NCBI GenBank assembly: GCA_016490735.1
Contig: JAEMWC010000020.1
Coordinates: 1,925,001-1,989,000, forward strand
Origin: Pachyseris speciosa
Lineage: Eukaryota > Cnidaria > Anthozoa > Scleractinia > Pachyseridae
Direction of reading: 5' to 3'
Length of the DNA: 64,000 nt
A program made the position numbers and the translations under genes. Shown piece by piece: positions 54,076 through 64,000 of this stretch. The notes under the pieces are model-generated. The model saw nothing but the letters and a program-made list of their open reading frames with translations, was not told the DNA's origin and ran no database searches. The stretch's first letter is position 1. Each line of letters starts with the position of its first letter.

Positions 54076-54480
54076 AACCCACATATGACGTCGAGTCCGG
54101 GAATCGAACCCGGGCCACATTAGTGGAAGGCGAGTGCTCTCACCACTACGCCATCCCTGCTCCCCATGGAACATGAAGGAAATTCAGAAGTTGAATATTC
54201 TGAAGAGAGCGCAATTCCAGAGATTTTGTCTCAAGGAAAAGGCTCTTGCTACCATTGTAACGGAGAAAACATCTACCAAACTGCAGTAGTAAAATGCCCA
54301 AGATGCCACTAGCATGATGGTTATAAGATTTGTCCGATTTGCGCATACAAAATTCCTGTTGATCGTAAACACTCGACTGATGGATTTATTTGCTGCTATG
54401 ATTGTCACGCTGTGCAACACATTGATTCAGAAACTTTTAAGAAGAGTCATTATCCTCCAAGCGAAGATGAAGACGAATGA
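53782..54480 (+). pseudogene. Zinc-ribbon protein of the element, split by a SINE
   Basis: Start at 53782, eight bases after the previous stop. The acidic N-terminus ('MVSESSDIEDGRETENSD') runs to 53844. A SINE occupies 53845-54166, flanked by TGGAACAT, and the gene resumes with another acidic stretch ('NSEVEYSEESAIPEIL'). Then come four CxxC pairs: CYHC, CPRC, CPIC and CCYDC. A TAG at 54310-54312 interrupts after CPRCH. It ends 'YPPSEDEDE' inside the right TIR. The paired CxxC knuckles suggest one or two zinc ribbons, hence nucleic-acid or protein binding; the specific role is unknown. Confidence 0.55.
53845..54166 (-). mobile_element. tRNA-derived SINE with 8-bp target duplication
   Basis: Flanked by TGGAACAT (53837-53844 and 54167-54174). 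The minus-strand head at 54165 reads GGGGAGCAGGGATGGCGTAG with A and B boxes (GGTTCGATTCCCGG), then the same body as the SINE at 40.3 kb. It continues through a TATATAGCGCATTTTCC module to an (ATT)n tail (53844-53913). Better preserved than the 40.3-kb copy. Confidence 0.9.
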
Positions 54481-54671
54481 ATTTTCCTCCACTCGGGGTT
54501 CAAGAGGATGACTGACGTTTATTCATTTCAAATCATGATCACTTTCTGTATTGTTTTTCTATTCGCTGAGAAAAGGCAATAAAGTTTATGTTTGTCTCTC
54601 AAGAAACGTGAATTCATATTAGTCGCGTGTTTATATTGATTGTTCCAAACAACTTAAGCCGTTCATTATCG
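54471..54671. repeat. Right terminal inverted repeat
   Basis: Inverted partner of 48604-48801, ending GGCTTAAGTTG... when read inward from 54671. Contains the last codons of the zinc-ribbon gene and an AATAAA at about 54579. Confidence 0.9.
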
Positions 54672-54720
54672 CGTAGATACGTAGTGTAAGTATCATATAG
54701 TGGTTTACCATGCTCTAATA

Positions 54721-57700
54721 CGGTGTACCACAAAAGTACATAGGCATACACTGGCATATATGGCCATACACTGGGGTACATAGGCATGCACAAATATATA
54801 TGGGTATACACGGGCGTATATGGCCATACATTGGTGTACATGGGCATACACAGGTGTACACGGGCATACACAAGCATACGTGGGCATACACAGGTCTACA
54901 CGAGCATACACAAGTATACATGGACATACACGGGTTAACATGGCCATACATGGGTATACATGGCCATACACGGGTATACATGGCCATACACGGGTATACA
55001 TGGCCATACACGGGTATACATGGACATACACGGGCGTACAGGGCTATACACGGGAATACATGGCCATACACTGGTCTACATGGGCATACACAGGCATACA
55101 CGGGCATACGAAAGTATACATAGAAATACACTGGTGTACATGGGCATACACCGGCGTACACAGGCATACACAAGTATACATAGACATACACGGGTATACA
55201 TGGCCATACACGGGCGTACACGGCTATACACGGGCATACACGGCTATACACGGGCATACATGGCCATACACTGGTGTACATGGGCATACACAGGTGTACA
55301 CGGGCATACAAAAGTATACATGGACAAACACGGGTATACATGGCCATACACGGGCATACATGGCCATACACGGGCGTACACGGCTATACACGGGCATACA
55401 TGGCCATACACTGGTGTATATAGGCATACACAGGTGTACACGGGCATACACAAGTATACATGGACATACACGGGTATACATGGCCATACACGGGCATACA
55501 TGGCCATACACGGGCGTACACGGCTATACACGGGCATACACGGCTATACACGGGTATACATCGCCATACACTGGTGTACATGGGCATACACAGGTGTACA
55601 CGGGAATACACAAGGATACATGGACATACACGGGTATACATGGCCATACACGGGCATATATGGCTATACACGGGCATACATGGCCATACACTGGTGTACA
55701 TGGGCATACACAGGTGTACACGGGCATACACAAGTATACATGGACATACACGGGTATACATGGCCATACACGGGCATGCATGGCCATACACGGGCGTACA
55801 CGGCTATACACGGGCATACACGGCTATACACGGGCATACACGGCTATACACGGGCATACATGGCCATACACTGGTGTATATGGGCATACACAGGTGTACA
55901 CGGGCATACACAAGTATACATGGACATACACGGGTATACATGGCCATACACGGGCATACATGGCCATACACGGGCGTACACGGCTATACACGGGCATACA
56001 CAGCTATACACAGGCATACATGCCCATACCCTGGTGTACATGGGCATACACAGGTGTACATGGGCATACACAAGTATACGTGGACATACACGGGTATACA
56101 TGGCCATACACGGGCATACATGGCCATACACGGGCGTACACGGCTATAAACAGCCATACATGGCCATACACTGGTGTACATGGGCATACACAGGTGTACA
56201 TGGGCATACACAAGTATACATGGACATACACGGGTATACATGGCCATACACGGGTATACATGGCCATACACGGGCATACATGGCCATACACGGGCGTACA
56301 GGGCTATACACGGGCATACATGGCCATACACTGGTGTACATGGGCATACACAGGCATACACGGGCATACACAAGTATACATACACATACACTGGTGTACA
56401 TGGGCATACACAGGCGTACACGGGCATACACAAGTATACATAGACATACACGGGTATACATGGCCATACACAGGCATACATGGCCATACACGGGCGTACA
56501 CGGCTATAAACGGGCATACATGGCTATACACGGGCATACATGGCCATATACTGGTGTACATGAGCATACACAGGTGTACACGGGCATACACAAGTATACA
56601 TGGACATACACGGGTACACATGGCCATACACGGGCATACATGGCCATACACGGGCGTACACGGCTATACACGGGCATACACGGCTATACACGGGCATACA
56701 CGGCTATACATGGGCATACATGGCCATACACTGGTGTACATGGGCATACACAGGTGAACACGGGCATACACAAGTATACATGGACATACACGGGTATACA
56801 TGGCCATACACGGGCATACATGGCCATACACGGGCGTACACGGCTATACACGGGCATACACGGCTATACACGGGCATACACGGCTATACACGGGCATACA
56901 TGGCCATACACTGGTGTACATGGGCATAAACAGGTGTACACGGGCATACACAAGTATACATGGACATACACGGGTAGACATGGCCATACACGGGCATACA
57001 TGGCCATACACGGGCGTAAACGGCTATTCACGGGCATACACGGCTATACACGGGCATACATGCCCATACACTGGTGTACATGGGCATACACAGGTGTACA
57101 CGGGCATACACAAGTATACATGGACATACACGGGTATACATGGCCATACACGGGCATACATGGCCATACACGGGCGTACACGGCTATACACAGGCATACA
57201 TGGCCATACACTGGTGTATATGGGCATACACAGGTGTACACGGGCATACACAAGTATACATGGACATACACGGGTATACATGGCCATACACGGTATACAT
57301 GGCCATACACGGGCGTACACGGCTATAAACGGGCATTCATGGCCATACACTGGTCTACATGGGCATACACAGGCATACACGGGCATACACAAGTATACAT
57401 AGACATACAGTGGTGTACATGAGCATAGACAGGCGTACACAGGCGTACACAAGTATACATAGACATACACGGGTATACATGGCCATACACTGGCATACAT
57501 GGCCATACACGGGCGTACACTGCTATACACGGGCATACACGGCTATACACGGGTATACATGGCCAAACACGGGTATACATGGCCATACACGGGCATACAT
57601 GGCTATACACGGGCATACATGGCCATACACTGGTGTACATGGGCATACACAGGTGTACACGGGCATACACAAGTATACATGGACATACACGGGTATACAT

Positions 57701-58640
57701 GGCCATACACGGGCATACATGGCTATACACGGGCATACATGGCCATACACTGGTGTACATGGGCATACACAGGTGTACACGGGCATACACAAGTATACAT
57801 GGACATACACGCGTATACATGGCCATAAACGGGCATACATGGCCATACACAAGTATACATGAACATACACGGGTATACATGGCCATACACGGGCATACAC
57901 AGCTATACACGGGTATACATGACCATACACAAGTATACATGGACATACACGGGTATACATGACCATACACTGGCGTGCATGGCCATACACGGGCATACAC
58001 GGCCAAACACGGACGTACACGGCTATACACGGGCATACATGGCCATACACAAGTATACGCGGACATACACGGGTATACATGGCCATACACGGGTGTACAT
58101 TGCTATACTTGGGCATACATGGCTATACACGGGCATACATGGCTATACACGGGCATACATGGCTATACACGGGCATACATGGCTATACACGGGCATACAT
58201 GGCTATACACGGACATACATTGCCATACACAAGTATACATGGACATACACGGGTATACATGGCTATACACGGGCGTACACGGGTATACACGGACATATAC
58301 AAGTATACATGGACATACACGGGTATGCAAGGCTTTACACGGGCGTACATGGGTATACACGGGCATACATAGCCATACACAAGTATACATGGACATACAC
58401 GGGTATACATGGCCATACACGGGTGTACACGGGTATACACGGGCATATATGGCCGTACACAAGTGTACATGGACATACACGGGTATACATGGCCATACAC
58501 GGGCGTACACGGGTATACACGGGCATACATAGCCATACACAAGTATACATGGACATACACGGGTATACATGGCCATACACGGGCGTACACGGGCATACAT
58601 GGCCACACACAAGTGTACATGGCCATACACGGGCGTACAC
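54721..58640. repeat. 3.9-kb satellite of a 20-bp unit, open in all frames
   Basis: About 196 copies of a 20-bp unit (consensus TGGCCATACACGGGTATACA and close variants). Phase is kept in strict 20-bp steps from the start to about 57290, where a 1-bp loss shifts it. Variant units recur in blocks of 120-180 bp, marked by CTGGTGTACA-TGGGCATACA. No unit contains a stop in any frame, so frames up to 820 codons (54960-57422) appear on the plus strand and up to 255 on the minus strand. All translate to the same low-complexity peptide repeats. I do not call a gene. It starts about 50 bp beyond the right TIR of the Polinton-like element. Confidence 0.95.
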
Positions 58641-58900
58641 AAAAAGTTGTAGCTCAGTAATATTATTGCAAGTTTGGCGTTGTGAAGCACATTTCAGTCT
58701 CGAGTATGGCCCGAGGCCGCAGGCACGGTTTTTCCCAGTACGGACCAACCTAGGCCGCAAATAACATAATTGTATATCATCCTTTTCATGGGAGAGATAT
58801 TTACTGAGAAAACTTCATGGTTCTTGTGGGCAGTCAAATCCTGAGGCTTCGTCTTGCTGTGCTTCTGATTATAACCGAAATGTATAGCCGAAGGAAACAA
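58641..58900. other. Spacer between satellite and gypsy element
   Basis: Nothing recognised; possibly the remains of a 5' LTR or leader of the following element, but no LTR pair was found. Confidence 0.35.
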
Positions 58901-58913
58901 AGTAACATTTCAG

Positions 58914-59110
58914 AAGGCTCGTGAAATCGCGCGTACAGGGGAAGCTACTAAACTCCAATTACAGGCCATGACAAACCCCATCCAAGTTAACTCCCCAGGC
59001 AGAAGAGAATTGAGCAAAGGCAAAAACAAGCCTAAAAGTAAGCCGCATTGGGGCAAAGAGGCCACAAAGGAAAGGAGTACAAACAGGTCGACCGACCGAC
59101 CCAGACCCTG
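58914..59110 (+). pseudogene. Gypsy gag C-terminal remnant
   Basis: The frame reads 'AREIARTGEATKLQLQAM', a typical end of the gag capsid region in these elements, then a Lys-rich stretch. The CCHC knuckles expected next are missing or destroyed. Followed directly by the protease region. Confidence 0.5.
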
Positions 59111-59226
59111 ATGAAAGAGTTTTCTTAGGGATTCTGACTGCAGAACAATGTCAGGACACAAATAAGTGTGCAGGTGAGATTGATAATATCCAGTCGGAAG
59201 GACATGGTAAGAAAGCCATAGTTGAA

Positions 59227-59679
59227 ATGCAGCTAACTACCAAGCCATACCACAGGCACACCACACCAATAAAGTGTAAGACAGATACTGGTGCAGAGAT
59301 GAATGCAATGTCCAAGTGGGACTATGACAAAGTGGTTACACAGCCCCTAGAAAGACAACTCATTCCACCGCAGTGCAAAATCACAGCTTATGGAGGACAC
59401 CACATAAAAAGTCTTGGCTCCTGTCAGTTGTATCTACACCACAATGGTGATGTTAAGGCAGTGTCATTTGAAGTTACCGAAGTCACAGGCCCGGCAATGC
59501 TAGGATGCAAAACTTGCAGTGACTTAGAACTTGTGAAATTTGACTGCAACCTTACACTGGGATCAAATGTACAAGACAAGACAAAGCCGTCACCCGATAG
59601 TCAGCAGAGTGCAAATCTCACACCCAACTCACCAAAGAGTAACTCCTCAGTGACTACCAGGACCGCTTCGAAGGGCTAG
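59227..59679 (+). pseudogene. Gypsy aspartic protease region
   Basis: 150-codon frame with 'VKCKTDTGAEMNAM'-like sequence around 59270-59310; the actual string is 'KCKTDTGAEMNAMS', with the catalytic DTG and Ala. 'ITAYGGHHIKSLG' and 'GPAMLGCKTC' follow, matching the flap and the LG motif of retroviral-type proteases. Continues into the linker before RT and ends at a stop where the RT frame is lost. Confidence 0.7.
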
Positions 59680-60325
59680 GCAAGTTCAGAATTAAACCAT
59701 ACCATATAACCATTGAACCTGACGCAGAACTCGTCATTCATCCACCGCGCTCGGTATCAGTCCACTTACGAGAGCTCTACAGGCTAGAAATCTACAACAT
59801 GCTAGAACTTGTTGTCATCACACCAGTTGACATACCTAGAGATTGGGTAAACAGCATAGTTCTGTCAGAGTCAACAAATGAAAAGGGAGAGATTACCAAG
59901 CTTAGAGTATTCCTAGATCCCGGGACTTAAACAAGTGGGTCAAGAGGGAACAACACTACTGCAAAACAATCGATGAAGTGGTGACTAAACTCAACGATGC
60001 CAAGTTCTTTACACTTGTTAATGCTAAGAAAGGGTATTGGCACGTCCCACTTGACGAATAAAGCTCCTACCTCACTAGCTTTTCTAACCCCTTTGGTAGA
60101 TTTCGTTTCACCAGGCTGCCCTTTGGTCTATATGTCTCCCTCATGGAACGTGCGCAGCAAGAGGGCATAGTATTTAACAAAGAGAAGTTTCAATTCAAAA
60201 GCGAAGAGATTAGCCTCTTCGGACACACCTGGACAGCCCAAGGTGTAAGACCTGATGACAGCAAAGTCCCAGCTATACAAAACATGCAACCCCAGAAGAT
60301 GTCAAGAGTCTTCAAAGTTTCCTAG
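59680..60325 (+). pseudogene. Gypsy reverse transcriptase lacking the catalytic YxDD segment
   Basis: 'ITPVDIPRDWVNSIV' and 'RVFLDPGT' (RT motifs 1-2), 'FFTLVNAKKGYWHVPLDE' (motif A with the usual Asp changed to Asn: VNAKKGYW for LDAKxGYW) and 'FRFTRLPFGLYVS' (motif B). The next residues are 'MERAQQEGIVFNKEKFQF', which normally lie after the YxDD box. The active-site segment (roughly 45-50 residues) is deleted. Frame breaks near 59.93 and 60.06 kb. Confidence 0.75.
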
Positions 60326-60520
60326 GCTTGGTCAACTACCTCACACGGTACTCAGCCCCCCTGGCCACCATTACTGCTCCTCTCCGTGAGGTAACTAAGA
60401 AAGAGGTAACCTATATGTGGGGGCCAGAACACGATCGTGCATTTAATGCAGTTAAAGCTGAAGTGTCCACCCTCGGTGTGCTCAGATATTTCGACCCCAA
60501 CGCCAGGTGCTGAGGTACCT
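60326..60520 (+). pseudogene. Gypsy RT-RNase H junction, truncated
   Basis: 'MVNYLTRYSAPLATITAPLR' and 'VTYMWGPEHDRAFNAVKAEV' form the standard connection domain. It stops at 'LRYFDPNA', just before the first RNase H catalytic Asp. The next sequence is 'VPIADALSRI', from the far end of RNase H, so the catalytic part is deleted. Confidence 0.7.
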
Positions 60521-61793
60521 ATTGCTGATGCCTTGTCAAGAATCTCACCACAACCGACATCTGGCAACAACCAGCTACCTCAGTTTGACATACACCATGT
60601 CACCAGGTCGCTTACTGCATCGCCAGCGAGACTGCAGCAGATTCGGGAGGAGACGGTCCATGATTTTCACCATGAGCAAACTGAAAGAGATGGATTACAA
60701 AGGATGGCCATATAAGAGAGAAAAATGCCCAGAAGCACTGCACGATTTCTGGAACTATCGAGACGAGTTAACCATTGAAGATGGGTTAATACTTAAGGGT
60801 GATCGCATCGTTATCCAGCCATCCTTTCGACAGGAGATGTTAGAAATCATTCATCAAGGGTATCTGGGTCAGGAGAAATGCCTGCTCCGAGCCAGAACCT
60901 GCGTTTTCTGGCCAGGCATCACCAAAGTTGTCATCAGTCTCGTACAATAGTGTAATCCTTGCCAAAGACACCAACGCCAGCAACAGAAAGAACCAATTCT
61001 CCAGCCAGAACAACCAAGTTACCATTGGGAAAGGTTAAACTCTGATTTGTTCGACTTCAAGGGCCACCAGTACCTCCTTGTCTCAGACCAGTATAGCAAG
61101 TTTCCAGCCATCCGAAAGGTTTCAAGCACCACCTCCGCAGCCGTTATCACTCATCTTAGGAGCATATACGCAGAGTACGGCATCTCCAGTCAGTTAGTAA
61201 CTGACAATGGTCCACAGTACAGTGCAAAGGAATTCGCAGATTTTACCACCTCTTATGGAATAGAGCACATCGCCAGTTCCCCACTTTATCCGCAAGCCAA
61301 TGGATCTTCGGAACACATGGTACAGACAGTGGAGAACATACTCGAGAACTGTGATGAGGAAGGTGGAGACCCTTACATAGGTCTACTATCATACAGAGCA
61401 ACACCCCTCTACCACCACCTGGGATCAACAGCAGAGCTGCTAACAAAGAGAAAGTTCGGAACACTGTTACTTATGTCCCACCGTGCAAACCTTACAGATG
61501 ATTCAGCACAAGTTAGGGAACAGTTACAACGACAACAAGACCAGCAAGGCCACTATTTTAATCTGAAGGCACGGCCAACCCTAGAACCACTCCATCCAGG
61601 CCATCCAATAAGAATCCTCGATCACCAAACCAAGACCTGGGAACCAGGCACTGTTGTGAGAACAGCAAAAGCATCAAGGTTGGATACAGTTAGGAATAGC
61701 AAAACAGCAGGTGTACCGTTGTACAAGATCACACCTCAGGCCGGACCATGCGACACCCCATACGCAACATCCACCCCTGATGGTAGTACCTAA
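60507..61793 (+). pseudogene. Gypsy integrase
   Basis: Frames 60507-60950 and 61047-61793. 'ADALSR' begins the region. 'IIHQGYLGQEKCLLRARTCV' has the zinc-binding His region (H...C of HHCC), and a TAG interrupts before 'CNPCQRHQ' at about 60.95 kb. The core has 'YLLVSDQYSKFPAIRKV' (first Asp; family usually D-Y-x-S), 'QLVTDNGPQYSAKEFA' (second Asp) and 'SPLYPQANGSSEHMVQTVEN' (Glu). All three D-D-E positions are visible. The C-terminal 'GTVVRTAKASRLDTV' resembles the chromatin-end domain. One stop. Confidence 0.8.
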
Positions 61794-62045
61794 AGTTGTC
61801 ATACCACCATCAATACCTGGGAATGGAACTGTTCAGCCAGCAGGAGACAGTATAGAACCTAGTTCCCTGCAAATACTCCAAAGCCCTCCGAGACAAACAG
61901 CAGATATACTACCCGATCTGGACGTACAGTGAATCCGCCAGATAAGCTGAACATTTAGACATTAAAGAACTTGAGGAACTCTATGTATAGAATGTTCGAT
62001 TGAGGCCTAAAACTGCTGTTTAAAAGTAAAAACTAAAATCCAAGC

Positions 62046-62070
62046 TTTCGCCGATCAACGGCATCATCAG
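62046..62070 (-). ncRNA. Hammerhead ribozyme core of a Penelope-like element
   Basis: On the minus strand: CTGATGA, a stem II (GCCG-TTGAT-CGGC) and GAAAG. Position fits: it lies about 50 bp downstream of the minus-strand Penelope ORF end (62095), where these elements carry hammerheads in their terminal repeats. Stems I and III not checked in detail. Confidence 0.6.
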
Positions 62071-62094
62071 GGATGAGAAAATATTCCGCGCGTG

Positions 62095-63240
62095 CTATAT
62101 ATATGCAAAGAAGGTGTAGGGTGAAATGTGTAAAAGATGTGACGTATGTATGCAAGCTATAGAAATAAACTGTGAGTAGAATAAAAGCTCTAATGATGGA
62201 GTGTCTCCAACCAAAGGATCTCTAAAAGCGCTAGGGATAAAATAGAATATTAAAACATTAAAATAGAAGGTCTGCGAATTCAGTACATTCTTCTCGGAAC
62301 TGAGTGTGGGCTTGTACTTTCTAATGTAAAATGCTTCATAGAGGCGTAAATTAGCGGGGTCGTTTTCGCTCATGATTATCTTGACCTCAATGCCTTTGTA
62401 GTCTTCGTTCTGGCAGGAATGGATGTGTTTTTTTAACAGAGGAGTTTGCGTTATTGATATGTTCTCTCACGCGATCATGGATGAAGCGTGTGGTGCTACC
62501 AATGTATTGTTGACCGCAGCTGTTACACGTGAGCTGGTATACAGCATTTCTTCGTAGACATAATCCGGTGTTAGAGATAGGGCATTTGTCTCTTGTGCAC
62601 TTGCGCTCCGTGGGGGTGTGGGATAGGGCTTGTCTGAGAGTGTGGGATTTGTGGGCAATGCGTACTGGAATGTTTTCTTTTCTGAAAATGTTAGTGATCC
62701 TGTGATTGAGTCGTTCAGAAATGTAGGGGATCTTAAGATATGACCATTCTGTGCTGCTAGGTTGGGGGTCTCGTTGAGGATTTTGTGGGCGTTTTGTCTG
62801 CTCTATTCTGTCCTCTGGATAACCGTTGAGGCGAAGGATGTCATCGAATGTGTTTAGGTGTTGTTTGGCAGATGTATTTGAGGAGCATCTGTCCTTGATG
62901 CGTTTTCGCTCGTTGCGAATGAAGTTGAGTTTGGATTTGATTGGCATAGCTGACTGATGGTGGACGAATAGTGGTTTCTTGGCTGGTTTCTTGTAGAATT
63001 CAAAAGAGCTGATGCCATCTTTGGATATGGTGACTTTGAAATCGAGTAAAGACAATGACAAGCCATTCGACGTTGTTTTTGGTTTTTCAATTTCGAATTT
63101 CAAATTAGGGTGTACATTGTTTATTACGTCGTGGAAGTGGTCAGCTGTTTCTTCATTAGTTGTTTGGAGATAGATATCGTCAACATATCTCTTGTAAGGG
63201 CTTATCATTAGGTGCGAGGAGAGGGCGATGGTTTCGAGTT
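62095..63240 (-). pseudogene. Penelope-like element: RT C-terminus and GIY-YIG endonuclease
   Basis: 'PYKRYVDDIYLQTTNEETAD' holds the YVDD active site of the RT. 'LSLLDFKVT' and 'HHQSAMPIKSKLNF' follow in the thumb/linker region. The endonuclease begins at 'AVYQLTCNSCGQQYIGSTTR' (GIY-YIG core, here QL-T...QYIGST, preceded by a CCHH-type Cys pair), with 'FIHDRVREH'. After a frameshift near 62.41 kb the end of the nuclease appears ('NLRLYEAFYIRKYKP', with the catalytic Glu). About 375 codons; the 5' half is missing and the copy breaks off at about 63240 against an inverted second copy. Confidence 0.85.
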
Positions 63241-64000
63241 TGTCCACCGCCACCAAACAACGACTCTTTTTCCTCCGTCAATGTTCCAGACTCAACATCT
63301 TCCCAAAGACAATCGCAAATCTCAAACTACCATATGATTATGGGATCATATCCATCACTGAGAAATCTAAACTGAGAACCAAACGCTTCGTTCTGAACGA
63401 AAACAAGAAAGCACTTCGGAAAGTTATCGCCATCAAACAACACGAACAACAACAACTCAACGAAAGGATAACATCGCAGTTCTCACCTGAAGCAGCATCC
63501 CAGATCCGCTCCCAGAGATATCTGGCATACAACACCGCCAGCAACCTACACTGCAAAAAGTTCCTAAAACTACTGGATAACATCAGAAACAATAGTACCA
63601 GTTACTACAACTCAGATGATAATTCACCCAACCCAATAAATACAGCTTCTAACCGCGACGACAACGGTGACACAAGCAACACCCAGTCCCCAAGACACCA
63701 AATGAAGCCAGCTCTATATCAGCTTCCAACCGTGACAACAACGGTGAGACAAGCAACACCCAGACAACAAATGAAGTGGAACTAGTCACTGACCTCACAC
63801 ATAACCTTAACACCCAAGAAATCAACCTCCTATCCAAAGCCCCAAGTTCAGCCTCTCCCATGGAGTAAATGAACACACAATCACGAGCATCAATATTGCG
63901 TTCTACCGACTAGCAAACCAAATACGATGGAAACATTATCGCGAGTGAAACCCTCAAAAGTCAGATTTTCTCACCTATCCACAGACCCGACACATCTACA
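63240..64000 (+). pseudogene. Penelope-like element N-terminal region, runs off the window
   Basis: Plus-strand frame 63228-63785, beginning after the junction, with 'LRTKRFVLNENKKALRKVI', a basic helical stretch and a Ser/Asn/Thr-rich linker. It then reads 'LTHNLNTQEINLLSKAPSSA' past a frame change at about 63.78 kb. The 'L-T-x-x-E-x-x-L-L-S-K-G/A-x-x-F/S-A' motif opens Penelope-type RT domains. Orientation is opposite to the copy at 62.1-63.24 kb. The remainder lies beyond the window. Confidence 0.65.

Larger units (their letters stand above)
48604..54671. mobile_element. TIR-bounded Polinton-like (adintovirus-like) element, fossil
   Basis: A 6.07-kb unit delimited by ~200-bp inverted repeats. 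Removing a LINE (about 1.9 kb) and a SINE (322 bp) leaves about 3.8 kb. Genes diverge from a central minisatellite: leftward, a packaging-type ATPase with a zinc finger and a small tail protein; rightward, a pX-like core protein, two small conserved proteins and a zinc-ribbon protein. These small proteins typify Polinton/adintovirus-type elements of cnidarians. No PolB, integrase, protease or major capsid gene is visible. Because both ends are preserved, this looks like a complete small element, not a piece of a larger one. Every gene is broken. No target duplication is obvious. Confidence 0.75.
58901..61950 (+). mobile_element. Ty3/gypsy LTR retrotransposon, decayed and internally deleted
   Basis: Plus-strand order gag remnant - protease - RT - RNase H - integrase, as in Ty3/gypsy. 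No flanking LTRs were identified. The deletions remove the RT active site and most of RNase H, so the copy is dead. Confidence 0.8.

Noticed and set aside
54820..57422. Open frames of 645 and 820 codons on the plus strand
   Set aside because: They are translations of the 20-bp satellite. All frames on both strands are equally open and give the same low-complexity peptide, with no promoter or splice evidence.
54721..58640. CRISPR-like array of short repeats
   Set aside because: Units are contiguous 20-mers with no unique spacers and no cas genes, in a eukaryotic context.

Overview
The window looks like nuclear DNA of a cnidarian, most likely an anthozoan such as a stony coral. The evidence is AT-rich sequence with very sparse exons, TTAGGG-type repeats, and many small inverted-repeat elements. 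Degraded LINE, Penelope, Ty3/gypsy and SINE copies, and small proteins typical of Polinton-like (adintovirus-like) elements in cnidarian genomes, point the same way. The host assignment is an inference from pattern recognition; no database search was possible.

Layout. 0-9 kb: MITEs, a 975-bp TTAA-flanked element, interstitial telomeric repeats, a 285-bp tandem duplication, a DnaQ-like exonuclease exon, one well-supported first exon and a LINE scrap. 9.6-17.5 kb: one very large inverted repeat whose arms carry a mirrored 15-bp-type satellite and which has been broken up by at least four smaller elements. 17.5-31 kb: mostly non-coding. It includes a TIR element with two inverted tRNA-like cores, a second TTAA-flanked element split by a nearly complete LINE (21.9-25.4 kb), and a 711-bp tandem duplication. 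31-35.6 kb: inverted satellites, then the best host gene candidate, a two-exon polytopic membrane protein (32.85-34.34 kb). It is followed by a TIR element that holds an opposite-strand exon with good splice sites.

35.8-39.9 kb: remnants of a Polinton-like element (penton-like capsid protein, helical membrane protein, zinc-ribbon protein, unknown minus-strand gene) interrupted by an L1/Tx1-like LINE 3' end. 40-48 kb: SINE, MITEs, an ATTCCGG-satellite inverted element enclosing a tRNA-like sequence, a LINE, a hammerhead-ribozyme core and a Penelope fragment.

48.60-54.67 kb is the most interesting object. It is a discrete element bounded by ~200-bp terminal inverted repeats. It encodes a packaging-type ATPase with a C2H2 finger, a tail protein, an adenovirus pX-like core protein, two small conserved proteins and a zinc-ribbon protein. 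No polymerase, integrase or major capsid gene is visible. The genes run outward from a central minisatellite, and both outermost genes end inside the TIRs. A LINE and a SINE have landed in it, and nearly every gene now carries a stop or frameshift, so it is a fossil.

54.72-58.64 kb: a 3.9-kb satellite of a 20-bp unit that is open in all six frames. 58.9-61.9 kb: a decayed Ty3/gypsy pol. 62.0-64 kb: two Penelope-like elements joined head to head, with a hammerhead core downstream of the minus-strand copy.
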